NCBI GenBank assembly: GCA_020051025.1
Contig: JAGVJS010000091.1
Coordinates: forward strand, 1 to 5,923
Reading direction: 5' to 3'
Source: Sphingobium sp.
GTDB lineage: Bacteria > Pseudomonadota > Alphaproteobacteria > Sphingomonadales > Sphingomonadaceae
Length of the DNA stretch: 5,923 bases
Shown: positions 1 to 5,923 of the stretch, in pieces
Position numbering within the stretch: position 1 is the stretch's first letter
How the letters are laid out: every line of letters begins with the position of its first letter
The notes under the pieces: model-generated
What the model saw: only the letters and a program-made list of their open reading frames with translations
Databases searched by the model: none
What the model was told of the DNA's origin: nothing
Translations under genes and position numbers: made by a program

Positions 1-1548
1 ATGGGCGAGCAGGTTGGTCTCGATCGACTGCGGTGCCGCCGCCGCATCGCACAGCGCCTGCAAAGCCGCCTGGCACGCATCCTCGTCACGCTCCGCCTTC
101 ACGCGGTTGATGCGCGCAATCTGCGCGTCGCGCACCTTGGCATTGTCGACCTCCAGCGTTTCCAGCAGGTCTTCATTGGCAAGCCGATATTTGTTCACGC
201 CCACGATCACATCGTCGCCGCGGTCGACCCGCGCCTGACGCGCCGCAGCAGCGGTTTCGATCATCGCCTTGGGCCAGCCCGCGCCCACGGCCTTCGCCAT
301 GCCGCCTTCGGCTTCCACGCGGTCGATAATCTCTTGCGCCGCGTCGACCAGTTGCTGGGTCAGGCTTTCGATATAATAGCTGCCACCCAGCGGATCGACG
401 ACATTGCACATGCCCGTCTCTTCCTGGATGACGATCTGGGTATTGCGCGCAATGCGGGCGGAAAAGTCGGTCGGCAGCGCGATCGCCTCGTCCAGCGCGT
501 TGGTGTGGAGCGACTGGGTGCCGCCCAGCATCGCCGCCATCGCCTCGATCGTGGTGCGCATGACGTTGTTGTACGGGTCTTGCTCGGTCAGCGACACGCC
601 GCTGGTCTGGCAGTGCGTGCGCAGCATCTTGGAGCGCTCATCCTGCGCGCCCAGCTTGGTCATGACCCGGTGCCACAGCACGCGAGCCGCGCGCAGCTTG
701 GCGATCTCCATGAAGAAATTCATGCCGATCGCGAAGAAGAAGCTCAAACGCCCGGCAAACTTGTCGATGTCGAGGCCACTCGCCACGCCATAGCGGACAT
801 ATTCCGCGCCGTCGGCGATGGTGAAGGCCAGTTCCTGCACCTGCGTGGCGCCGGCTTCCTGCATATGATAGCCGGAAATGGAGATGCTGTTGAACTTGGG
901 CATCTCGCGGCTGGTGTAGCCGAAAATGTCGCTGATGATCCGCATCGACGGTTCGGGCGGGTAGATATAGGTGTTGCGGACCATGAATTCCTTCAGAATG
1001 TCGTTCTGAATGGTCCCGTCGAGCAGTTTGCGCTCGACCCCCTGCTCCTCGCCCGCGACGATGAAGAAGGCCAGGATCGGGATCACCGCGCCATTCATGG
1101 TCATCGACACGCTCATCTGGTCGAGCGGGATGCCGTCGAACAGGATCTTCATATCCTCGATCGTGTCGATCGCCACGCCCGCCTTGCCCACGTCGCCGGT
1201 GACGCGCGGATGGTCGCTGTCATAGCCGCGATGGGTGGCCAGATCGAAGGCGACGGAAAGCCCCTTCTGCCCCGCGGCGAGGTTGCGGCGATAGAAGGCG
1301 TTGGATTCCTCGGCGGTAGAGAAGCCCGCATATTGGCGGATGGTCCAGGGTCGGCCCGCATACATGGAGGCGCGCACGCCCCGCGTGAAGGGTGCGAAGC
1401 CCGGCAGGCCGGGATCGACGGTGACGTCATCGGCGGTGTAGAGCGGCTTCACCGTGATACCTTCCGGGGTATCCCAGTTCAGATCCTTGCCCTTCACTTC
1501 CTTGGCGGCAGCGGTGGCCCACTGATCCAGTGTCGGCTTCTCGGTCAT
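1..1548 (-). CDS. scpA: Methylmalonyl-CoA mutase, N-terminal 516 residues (3' end beyond window)
   Basis: Adenosylcobalamin-dependent mutase that interconverts (R)-methylmalonyl-CoA and succinyl-CoA in the cytoplasm, the last step of propionyl-CoA assimilation. The frame is open from ATG at 1548 to the window edge. It covers the substrate-binding TIM barrel; the C-terminal B12-binding domain (DxHxxG) would lie outside, as the family is about 715 residues long. Visible motifs include [11 protein letters not shown] (66-76), the [17 protein letters not shown] block (100-116), [11 protein letters not shown] (224-234) and [11 protein letters not shown] (350-360). With a constant offset of 16 from the Propionibacterium enzyme, Tyr73, Gln181, Arg191, His228, Gln314 and Glu354 match Tyr89, Gln197, Arg207, His244, Gln330 and Glu370. 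Keeping Tyr and Arg at positions 89 and 207 favours methylmalonyl-CoA over isobutyryl-CoA mutase. The start fits the family N-terminus ([10 protein letters not shown]) and has a GGAAAGGG ribosome site 10 nt upstream. It is the third gene after pccB and mce. Confidence 0.96.
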   Translation of the reverse strand, partial: MTEKPTLDQWATAAAKEVKGKDLNWDTPEGITVKPLYTADDVTVDPGLPGFAPFTRGVRASMYAGRPWTIRQYAGFSTAEESNAFYRRNLAAGQKGLSVAFDLATHRGYDSDHPRVTGDVGKAGVAIDTIEDMKILFDGIPLDQMSVSMTMNGAVIPILAFFIVAGEEQGVERKLLDGTIQNDILKEFMVRNTYIYPPEPSMRIISDIFGYTSREMPKFNSISISGYHMQEAGATQVQELAFTIADGAEYVRYGVASGLDIDKFAGRLSFFFAIGMNFFMEIAKLRAARVLWHRVMTKLGAQDERSKMLRTHCQTSGVSLTEQDPYNNVMRTTIEAMAAMLGGTQSLHTNALDEAIALPTDFSARIARNTQIVIQEETGMCNVVDPLGGSYYIESLTQQLVDAAQEIIDRVEAEGGMAKAVGAGWPKAMIETAAAARQARVDRGDDVIVGVNKYRLANEDLLETLEVDNAKVRDAQIARINRVKAERDEDACQAALQALCDAAAAPQSIETNLLAH

Positions 1549-1564
1549 CCTAGTCCATCCCTTT

Positions 1565-1724
1565 CCTCGCCCCCTTGAGGGAGAGGATACGCAGGCTTGG
1601 CGGCTTGTCCGCCTAGCCGAAGTTGGAGAGGGGGGCGGCATCCCGCAAATCAGCCCCTCTCCGCTGCGACTAAGGGCAGCTGCGCAGCCCTTAGTCTCGC
1701 TGCCTCTCCCCTGAAGGGGTGAGG
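1565..1724. repeat. Multi-hairpin foldback intergenic element between mce and scpA
   Basis: Almost the whole 179-bp gap between mce and scpA is made of inverted repeats. Three hairpins are clear. GGCTTGGCGG (1594-1603) pairs with CCGCCTAGCC (1609-1618), 9 of 10. GGAGAGGGG (1625-1633) pairs with CCCCTCTCC (1654-1662), 9 of 9. GACTAAGGGC (1668-1677) pairs with GCCCTTAGTC (1687-1696), 10 of 10, with a 9-nt loop. A smaller CCTCTCCCCT/AGGGGTGAGG hairpin lies at 1703-1724. The outer parts also pair: GGGAGAGG (1579-1586) with CCTCTCCC (1703-1710). There is no coding frame of interest and no T-run after the stems, so it is not a classic rho-independent terminator. It resembles the dispersed CCCCTCTCC-type palindromic repeats found between sphingomonad genes. 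Its effect on scpA mRNA is unknown; stabilising or attenuating roles are only inference. Confidence 0.7.
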
Positions 1725-1727
1725 CGA

Positions 1728-2165
1728 TTAATGGCCGTCTTTCGGCGTCTCCATGATCTCGGTCAGTACCCCGTTCATATCCTTGGGGTGGACGAAGAAG
1801 ATCGGCGTACCATGCGCACCGATGCGCGGCTCGCCCAGAACCTTCTTGCCCAGCCCCTCGAACCAGGCCTTGGCTTCCATGATGTCTGGCACTTCATAGC
1901 ATATATGATGCTGCCCCCCGGCCGGGTTCTTCGCGATGAAGCCGTGGATCGGGCTGTTCTCGCCCAGCGGCTCGATCAGTTCGATTTGCGTGCCACTGGT
2001 GCCATTTTCGCCCGGTGTATCGACGAAGCACACCTTAACCCCCTGCGCCGGCAGGTCGAACGGTTCATGCGCAATCGTCGCACCCATGACATCGCGATAA
2101 TAGGCAAGGCTCGCCTCCAGCGAAGGCGTCGCGATACCGATATGATTGAGGCGGCCCAGTTTCAT
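1728..2165 (-). CDS. mce: Methylmalonyl-CoA epimerase
   Basis: A 145-residue metal-dependent epimerase of the glyoxalase/vicinal oxygen chelate fold. It converts (S)-methylmalonyl-CoA, the product of propionyl-CoA carboxylase, to the (R) form used by the mutase. The protein shows two beta-alpha-beta-beta-beta modules: [17 protein letters not shown] near the N-terminus and [13 protein letters not shown] at 83-95, closing with [15 protein letters not shown] (123-137). The expected metal ligands are His8, Gln60 (in GTQIELIEP), His87 and Glu136, matching the His-Gln-His-Glu set of the Propionibacterium enzyme; choosing His87 over His86 is by alignment of the strands. Length is normal for the family. 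The start ATG at 2165 has only a weak GATGGG ribosome site with a 7-nt spacer. It follows pccB by 49 bp and precedes scpA, so it is probably cotranscribed with both. Confidence 0.96.
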   Translation of the reverse strand: MKLGRLNHIGIATPSLEASLAYYRDVMGATIAHEPFDLPAQGVKVCFVDTPGENGTSGTQIELIEPLGENSPIHGFIAKNPAGGQHHICYEVPDIMEAKAWFEGLGKKVLGEPRIGAHGTPIFFVHPKDMNGVLTEIMETPKDGH

Positions 2166-2182
2166 CAGATCAATCCCATCTT

Positions 2183-2210
2183 CGTCATTCCCGCTTTTCC
2201 GGGGATGACG
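2183..2210. repeat. Short GTCATTCCCG-type palindrome between pccB and mce
   Basis: CGTCATTCCCG (2183-2193) and CGGGGATGACG (2200-2210) form an 11-bp stem with one T-G wobble and a 6-nt loop. It fills most of the 49-bp space between the pccB stop and the mce start. The core resembles the dispersed ATTCCCGC...GCGGGAAT inverted repeats known from several proteobacteria, such as the dRS3-like repeats of Neisseria. The likely reading is a small mobile or REP-like repeat. No T-run follows, so a terminator is unlikely. A hairpin at this point could affect mRNA ends or the coupling of mce translation. Confidence 0.6.
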
Positions 2211-2214
2211 CTAT

Positions 2215-3747
2215 TTAGAGCGGAATATTATCGTGCTTCTTCCAAGGGTTCTCCAGCGCCTTGTTCTTCAACTTGCGCAGCCCCAGCGCAATCCGCTTCC
2301 GCGTGGAATGCGGCTGGATCACCTCGTCGATAAAGCCCTTGCTCGCCGCCACGAAGGGGTTGGCGAAGCGCGCTTCATATTCCGCCGTGCGTTCCGCAAT
2401 CTCTTCGGGCGTCTTGCCGCGGAAGATGATCTCCACCGCGCCCTTCGCCCCCATCACCGCAATCTCGGCGGTCGGCCAGGCATAGTTCAAATCGCCGCGC
2501 AGATGCTTTGAACTCATCACGTCATAGGCGCCGCCATAGGCCTTGCGCGTGATGACGGTGATCTTCGGCACGGTCGCCTCGGCATAGGCGAAGAGCAGCT
2601 TGGCGCCATGCTTGATGATGCCGCTATGTTCCTGCGCGGTGCCCGGCAGGAAGCCCGGCACGTCGACGAAGGTCACGATCTGTATCTCGAACGCATCGCA
2701 GAAGCGCACGAACCGCCCGGCCTTCTTGGACGAGTTGATGTCCAGCACGCCCGCCAGCACCATCGGCTGGTTGGCGATGATGCCCACCGTCCTGCCCTCG
2801 ATCCGGCCGAAACCGCAGAGGATATTACCCGCATGCGCCGGCTGCACCTCGAAGAAATCGCCCTCATCCACCACCTTGCGGATCAGTTCATGCATGTCAT
2901 AGGGCTGGTTGGCATTCGCCGGGATCAGCGTGTCCAGGCTTCCTTCAAGACGATCCCACGGGTCAGCGCTCGGACGCTCCGGCACAGGCTCCTTGTTCGA
3001 CGCGGGCAGGAAGTCCACGAAGTCGCGTACCGCCAGCAGCGCATCGATATCATTGTCGAACGCCACGTCCGCCACGCCCGACTTGGTTGTGTGGGTGACG
3101 GCGCCGCCCAGTTCCTCCTGCGTGACCACCTCGTTCGTCACCGTCTTGACCACGTCCGGCCCGGTCACAAACATGAAGCTGCTGTCCTTCACCATGAAAA
3201 TGAAGTCGGTCATCGCCGGCGAGTAGACCGCGCCGCCCGCGCACGGCCCCATGATGACGCTGATCTGCGGCACCACGCCGCTGGCCAGCACGTTGCGCTG
3301 GAAAATCTCTGCATAGCCGCCCAGCGACGCGACGCCTTCCTGAATGCGCGCGCCGCCGCTGTCATTGAGGCCGATCACCGGCGCGCCGACCTTCAGCGCC
3401 ATGTCCATGATCTTGCAGATCTTCATTGCATGCCGTTCCGACACCGCGCCGCCATAGACGGTGAAGTCCTGACTGAACACGAACACCAGCCGGCCGTTGA
3501 TCGTGCCCGATCCGGTGACGACGCCGTCGCCGGGAATATGCTGCTCATTCATGCCGAAATCGGTGCAATTATGCTCGACATACATGTCCAGCTCTTCGAA
3601 GCTGTCCTCGTCCAGCAGCACGTCCAGCCGCTCGCGCGCGGTCAGCTTGCCCTTGCTATGCTGCGCATCGATGCGCCGCTGGCCGCCGCCCAGACGTGCG
3701 GCCTCCCGCTTGGCTTCCAGCTGTTCGATAATGGCGAGCTTCGACAT
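2215..3747 (-). CDS. pccB: Propionyl-CoA carboxylase, carboxyltransferase (beta) subunit
   Basis: A 510-residue biotin-dependent carboxyltransferase that moves the carboxyl group from carboxybiotin on PccA to propionyl-CoA, giving (S)-methylmalonyl-CoA; the family works as an alpha6-beta6 cytoplasmic complex. Two crotonase-like halves are visible. The N-half has [23 protein letters not shown] (127-149) and [10 protein letters not shown] (169-178). The C-half has [26 protein letters not shown] (360-385) and [16 protein letters not shown] (401-416). Gly171-Gly172 and Gly406-Ala407 are the probable oxyanion holes. Asp409 matches the Asp422 of Streptomyces PccB that favours propionyl-CoA over acetyl-CoA. 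Length and the [10 protein letters not shown] start are normal for the family. A GGGAGAG ribosome site lies at 3756-3762, 8 nt from the ATG. It is the first gene of the operon and faces the regulator across a 180-bp divergent region. The alpha subunit is not in the window. Confidence 0.97.
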   Translation of the reverse strand: MSKLAIIEQLEAKREAARLGGGQRRIDAQHSKGKLTARERLDVLLDEDSFEELDMYVEHNCTDFGMNEQHIPGDGVVTGSGTINGRLVFVFSQDFTVYGGAVSERHAMKICKIMDMALKVGAPVIGLNDSGGARIQEGVASLGGYAEIFQRNVLASGVVPQISVIMGPCAGGAVYSPAMTDFIFMVKDSSFMFVTGPDVVKTVTNEVVTQEELGGAVTHTTKSGVADVAFDNDIDALLAVRDFVDFLPASNKEPVPERPSADPWDRLEGSLDTLIPANANQPYDMHELIRKVVDEGDFFEVQPAHAGNILCGFGRIEGRTVGIIANQPMVLAGVLDINSSKKAGRFVRFCDAFEIQIVTFVDVPGFLPGTAQEHSGIIKHGAKLLFAYAEATVPKITVITRKAYGGAYDVMSSKHLRGDLNYAWPTAEIAVMGAKGAVEIIFRGKTPEEIAERTAEYEARFANPFVAASKGFIDEVIQPHSTRKRIALGLRKLKNKALENPWKKHDNIPL

Positions 3748-3927
3748 TCCTGCATCTCTCCCATGTGCGGCAGCGGCCGCCTTGCCTTTTCCCTACCCAG
3801 CCCTTGCCGCAGTTCGCAAATGTAAATTTGCTAATTTGCAAATCGCTACTTCGCAATTAAGGTCCGCCTTTGCGCGACCATCATATGCTTAGCGAAGCGA
3901 TGAGAGGCGCAAGGGAAGGCAGGAAAC
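3748..3927. promoter_or_regulatory. Divergent promoter region of pccB and the ScfR-type regulator
   Basis: The 180 bp between the two divergent start codons contains no gene. It must hold the promoters of the pccB-mce-scpA operon (leftward) and of the regulator (rightward). On the regulator side, a purine-rich AAGGGAAGG at 3911-3919 followed by AGGAAA precedes the ATG at 3928 and serves as ribosome site. Candidate -35/-10 pairs exist on both strands, for example TTGCGA (3856-3851) followed 17 nt later by TAGCAA on the minus strand. None is close enough to consensus to call. The central part is markedly AT-rich: 16 G or C in the 50 bases 3811-3860. Confidence 0.75.
3813..3857. promoter_or_regulatory. 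Candidate operator: cluster of four TTTGCAAA-like 8-mers
   Basis: Four related 8-mers sit head to tail: TTCGCAAA (3813-3820), TTTGCTAA (3827-3834), TTTGCAAA (3835-3842) and TTCGCAAT (3850-3857). The third is part of a perfect 10-bp palindrome, ATTTGCAAAT (3834-3843). The first two also form a 22-bp imperfect palindrome (3813-3834, 9 of 11 positions). From established work, RamB of Corynebacterium recognises a site ending in TTTGCAAA, and Rhodobacter PccR is linked to paired TTTGCAAA motifs near pccB. The regulator made next door belongs to that family, so binding here, controlling pccB and possibly its own gene, is a strong inference. Whether it activates or represses cannot be read from the sequence. 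Confidence 0.7.
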
Positions 3928-5343
3928 ATGGCACGCGGCAACCGCATCTTCGCAGGTCCTCGCCTGCGTCAGCTTCGTCTGGACCATCGGATGGACCAGG
4001 CGACGATGGCGCAGGCACTGGGCATATCCGTATCCTATCTTTCGCAGATGGAAAATGACGATCGTCCCCTGACCGCCAAGGTCAAGGCCGCGCTCGCCAG
4101 CGCCTTCCCCACCGACTGGGCCAGTTTCGACAGCCGGGAAGAGGAGCAGCTATTGGGCGCCTTTACCTATGCGCTCGCCCATCCCGAACTGCCCGGCACC
4201 CATATGGAGCCGGAACGCATCGAAAAGCTGCACCTGCAATTTCCCGAATTCGCGGCCCGCTATGTCGATCTTTATAACGCCCATATGCGCGCGAACGAAC
4301 GCATCAACATGATAGAGGAGGCGATCGCCAACGATCATGAGGTGCAAGCGCGCCTGCCGTGGGAGGCCGCGCGCGACTGGTTTCATGAAAGCGGCAACTA
4401 TGTCCACAGCCTCGACTGCCTGGCGGAGGAGATGGCCGAAAGCTTCACCCAGGGCCAGGTGCTGGACGAAGGCATGCTGGTGGAGGCGCTGGCGCGCCGC
4501 CATGGCATCGAAACGCTGATCGCCGACACACCGGACAGCGCTTTGCGCGCCTATCGGGCCGCCGACCGGCAACTCTTCATCAACGCTGCCCTGCCGACCG
4601 AAAGCCGCAAATTCATGCTCGCCCATCAGTTGATGATGCTGGAGGGACAGGCGGTGATCGCCGACGTGGTGAAGAAGGCCGCCCTGCCCGTCCCCGGCGC
4701 GGATCGGCTGCTGGCGATCGGCCTTGGCAACTATGCCGCCGGCGCACTGCTCCTCCCCTATGCCGCCTTCCGCGAAGCCGCCCGCACCATGCGCCACGAT
4801 ATTGACCGGATTGCGCGCACCTTCGGCGTCAGCTTCGAACAGGCCTGCCACCGCCTCTCCACGCTCCAGCGCCCCGGCCTGCGCGGCATCCCCTTCTTCT
4901 TCTGCCGGGTCGACATGGCCGGCAACATCACCAAGCGGCACAGCGCCACCCGCCTGCAATTTGCCCGCTTCGGCGGTGCCTGCCCGCTATGGAACGTGCA
5001 TGAAGCGGTCGCCGTACCCGACCGCATCAACGTCCAACTCGGCGAAACGCCCGACGGCGTCCGCTATGTCTCCATGGCCAAGGGGCTGGTGAAGCCCTCG
5101 GGCAGCTACAAGCGCACGCCACGGCGCTATGCCGTTGTGCTGGGCTGCGAAACCGCCCATGCGGCGAACTTCGTCTATGCCGATGGCCTGCATCTGGCGG
5201 AGGAAGGGGCCGCGACGCCGATCGGCATCACCTGTCGCCTCTGTCCCCGCCAAAGCTGCGATCAGCGCGCCTTCCCACCCGCCGACCGCCCCATTCATGT
5301 CGACCCGGACAATCGCCAGATCGTGCCTTACTGGATCGGCTGA
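3928..5343 (+). CDS. pccR: ScfR-family (PccR/RamB/PrpR-like) short-chain acyl-CoA-responsive transcriptional regulator
   Basis: A 471-residue cytoplasmic DNA-binding regulator. Residues about 11-62 form an XRE-type helix-turn-helix (LRQLRLDHRMDQATMAQALGISVSYLSQMEN). The middle, about 150-290, resembles the ImmA/IrrE (M78 peptidase-like) domain, but the zinc-peptidase HExxH is replaced by HQLMM at 233-237, so proteolysis is unlikely. The C-terminal ScfR/DUF2083-type domain has FARFGGACPLWNVHEA (345-360), GCE (406-408) and CRLCPRQSCDQRAFPP (436-451). Cys407, 436, 439 and 444, with Cys352 as an alternative, are candidate iron-sulfur ligands by analogy with mycobacterial PrpR. Family members sense propionyl-, acetyl- or methylmalonyl-type CoA esters. 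Lying divergent from pccB, this one is best matched to Rhodobacter PccR; the exact ligand is inferred from context. The ATG at 3928 has a good ribosome site. Its stop is 6 bp from the convergent gene's stop. Confidence 0.88.
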   Translation: MARGNRIFAGPRLRQLRLDHRMDQATMAQALGISVSYLSQMENDDRPLTAKVKAALASAFPTDWASFDSREEEQLLGAFTYALAHPELPGTHMEPERIEKLHLQFPEFAARYVDLYNAHMRANERINMIEEAIANDHEVQARLPWEAARDWFHESGNYVHSLDCLAEEMAESFTQGQVLDEGMLVEALARRHGIETLIADTPDSALRAYRAADRQLFINAALPTESRKFMLAHQLMMLEGQAVIADVVKKAALPVPGADRLLAIGLGNYAAGALLLPYAAFREAARTMRHDIDRIARTFGVSFEQACHRLSTLQRPGLRGIPFFFCRVDMAGNITKRHSATRLQFARFGGACPLWNVHEAVAVPDRINVQLGETPDGVRYVSMAKGLVKPSGSYKRTPRRYAVVLGCETAHAANFVYADGLHLAEEGAATPIGITCRLCPRQSCDQRAFPPADRPIHVDPDNRQIVPYWIG

Positions 5344-5349
5344 GGCAGC

Positions 5350-5923
5350 CTATCCGGTTGCCCGCGCCTGCTGGGCAAAACGGCTGACCATATCGCGGAA
5401 GGTCAGTTCGGCGTCGATGGCTGTGTAAATCCGCATCGGCCTGCCATCCGGGCGCGCGCTATAGCTGCCATCTGCATTCAGCAGCGGCGTGGGCCGGCGG
5501 ACATAGCGGCTGGACGTGGCATCGCGCTGTATCGGTGCCATCAGCGCCGTCAGCGTCACCAATGGACTGTCACCCATGACATAAACGTCCGCATCAGGCA
5601 TCGGCGGGAAACCGGGTATCTTCTCCAGCGCGGCTGCCATCGCATCCAGTTCTGCCTTAAGATGGCGTCCCAATGGGCTGGCGGCGGCAAGACCGTCGAT
5701 TTCGGCGTTGGAAAAAACCATCCCGGCATAGGCGTCACGCGGCACCTGCCAAATCTCGATGTCGGATTCGTTGAAGATGATCTGCGCGGCCAGCCTGTCG
5801 ATGGAGAAGTTGAACTCCACCTCAGCCGGGCCGGGCGGCGGATCGGCCAGCCCCGGATGCTCGCCGCCGCCGATCCACACCAGTTTGACGCGCTTGCCGA
5901 TTCGCGGCTCCGCCAGCCAGGCC
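5350..5923 (-). CDS. Nucleoside hydrolase-like protein, C-terminal 190 residues (5' end beyond window)
   Basis: The frame is open from the right edge to TAG at 5352-5350, so this is the C-terminal part of a longer gene; the GTG at 5880 is internal. It matches the inosine/uridine-preferring nucleoside hydrolase fold, which cleaves the N-glycosidic bond of ribonucleosides. Fragment residues 14-20 (LVWIGGG) resemble the strand before the sugar site. EFNFSIDRLAAQIIFNES (36-53) matches the EFNxxxDPEAA motif, with Glu36 and Asn38 as ribose-binding residues. GDSPLVTLTAL (117-127) holds Asp118 where the family has its second calcium-binding Asp. The IEIWQVPRDAY stretch (55-65) and the long tail are typical of divergent subfamilies whose substrate is not known, so hydrolase activity and substrate are uncertain. 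It converges on the regulator gene, and no shared function is evident. Confidence 0.72.
   Translation of the reverse strand, partial: AWLAEPRIGKRVKLVWIGGGEHPGLADPPPGPAEVEFNFSIDRLAAQIIFNESDIEIWQVPRDAYAGMVFSNAEIDGLAAASPLGRHLKAELDAMAAALEKIPGFPPMPDADVYVMGDSPLVTLTALMAPIQRDATSSRYVRRPTPLLNADGSYSARPDGRPMRIYTAIDAELTFRDMVSRFAQQARATG

Noticed and set aside
1..1578. A 525-codon open frame on the plus strand opposite the mutase gene
   Set aside because: Its codons are exactly the reverse complements of the mutase codons. In GC-rich genes this register rarely makes stops. The His-, Arg- and Asp-rich translation shows no domain, while the minus strand encodes a clear methylmalonyl-CoA mutase.
1668..1724. 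Rho-independent terminator after mce
   Set aside because: Strong stems are present but no T-run follows on the minus strand, and a cotranscribed pathway gene comes next.
1719..2333. A 204-codon plus-strand frame across mce, the pccB-mce gap and the end of pccB
   Set aside because: It overlaps two well-supported minus-strand genes and shows no domain or ribosome site.
2608..3825. A 405-codon open frame on the plus strand opposite pccB
   Set aside because: It is antisense to pccB, its product has no recognisable motif, and it runs into the divergent promoter region. It is a composition artefact.
3870..4058. A 62-codon plus-strand frame overlapping the regulator start
   Set aside because: It overlaps the helix-turn-helix coding region in another frame, with no plausible ribosome site or recognisable product.
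4150..4959. A 269-codon minus-strand frame inside the regulator gene
   Set aside because: It is the antisense shadow of the regulator; the plus-strand product has family-specific motifs along its full length.
5880..5880. GTG at 5880 as the start of a complete 176-residue gene
   Set aside because: The frame continues upstream without a stop to the window edge (AWLAEPRIGKRVKL) and the nucleoside hydrolase fold needs a longer N-terminal part, so this GTG is an internal Val.

Overview
The window is GC-rich, with codon usage and intergenic repeats typical of an alphaproteobacterium. The most likely source is a sphingomonad (Sphingobium, Sphingomonas or Novosphingobium type). This placement rests on protein style and on the intergenic foldback repeat, not on a database search. 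There are five protein genes, two of them cut by the window edges. I see no rRNA, tRNA, CRISPR array, transposase or phage gene.

Minus-strand operon, 3747 down to 1, transcribed right to left: pccB (propionyl-CoA carboxylase carboxyltransferase subunit), then mce (methylmalonyl-CoA epimerase), then scpA/mcm (methylmalonyl-CoA mutase, only its N-terminal 516 residues inside the window). Together they carry propionyl-CoA to (S)-methylmalonyl-CoA, to (R)-methylmalonyl-CoA, to succinyl-CoA, which enters the TCA cycle. The biotin-carrying alpha subunit (pccA) is not in the window and may lie past the left edge. Two non-coding insertions interrupt the operon: a short palindrome of the GTCATTCCCG type between pccB and mce, and an approximately 160-bp multi-hairpin foldback element between mce and scpA.

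Plus strand, 3928-5343: a regulator of the short-chain fatty acyl-CoA regulator (ScfR) family, the group of PccR, RamB and mycobacterial PrpR. It is transcribed divergently from pccB. The 180-bp intergenic region between them holds an AT-rich patch with four TTTGCAAA-like 8-mers at 3813-3857, the obvious candidate operator. The picture is a self-contained propionyl-CoA assimilation unit with its own acyl-CoA-sensing regulator.

Right edge, 5350-5923, minus strand: the C-terminal part of a nucleoside hydrolase-like protein. It converges on the regulator with only 6 bp between the stop codons and has no evident link to propionate metabolism.

The pathway is a known one. The parts most worth a second look are the arrangement of the operator 8-mers, the cysteine-rich C-terminus and degenerate peptidase motif of the regulator, and the structured repeats inside the operon. 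I did not find evidence for an undescribed system.
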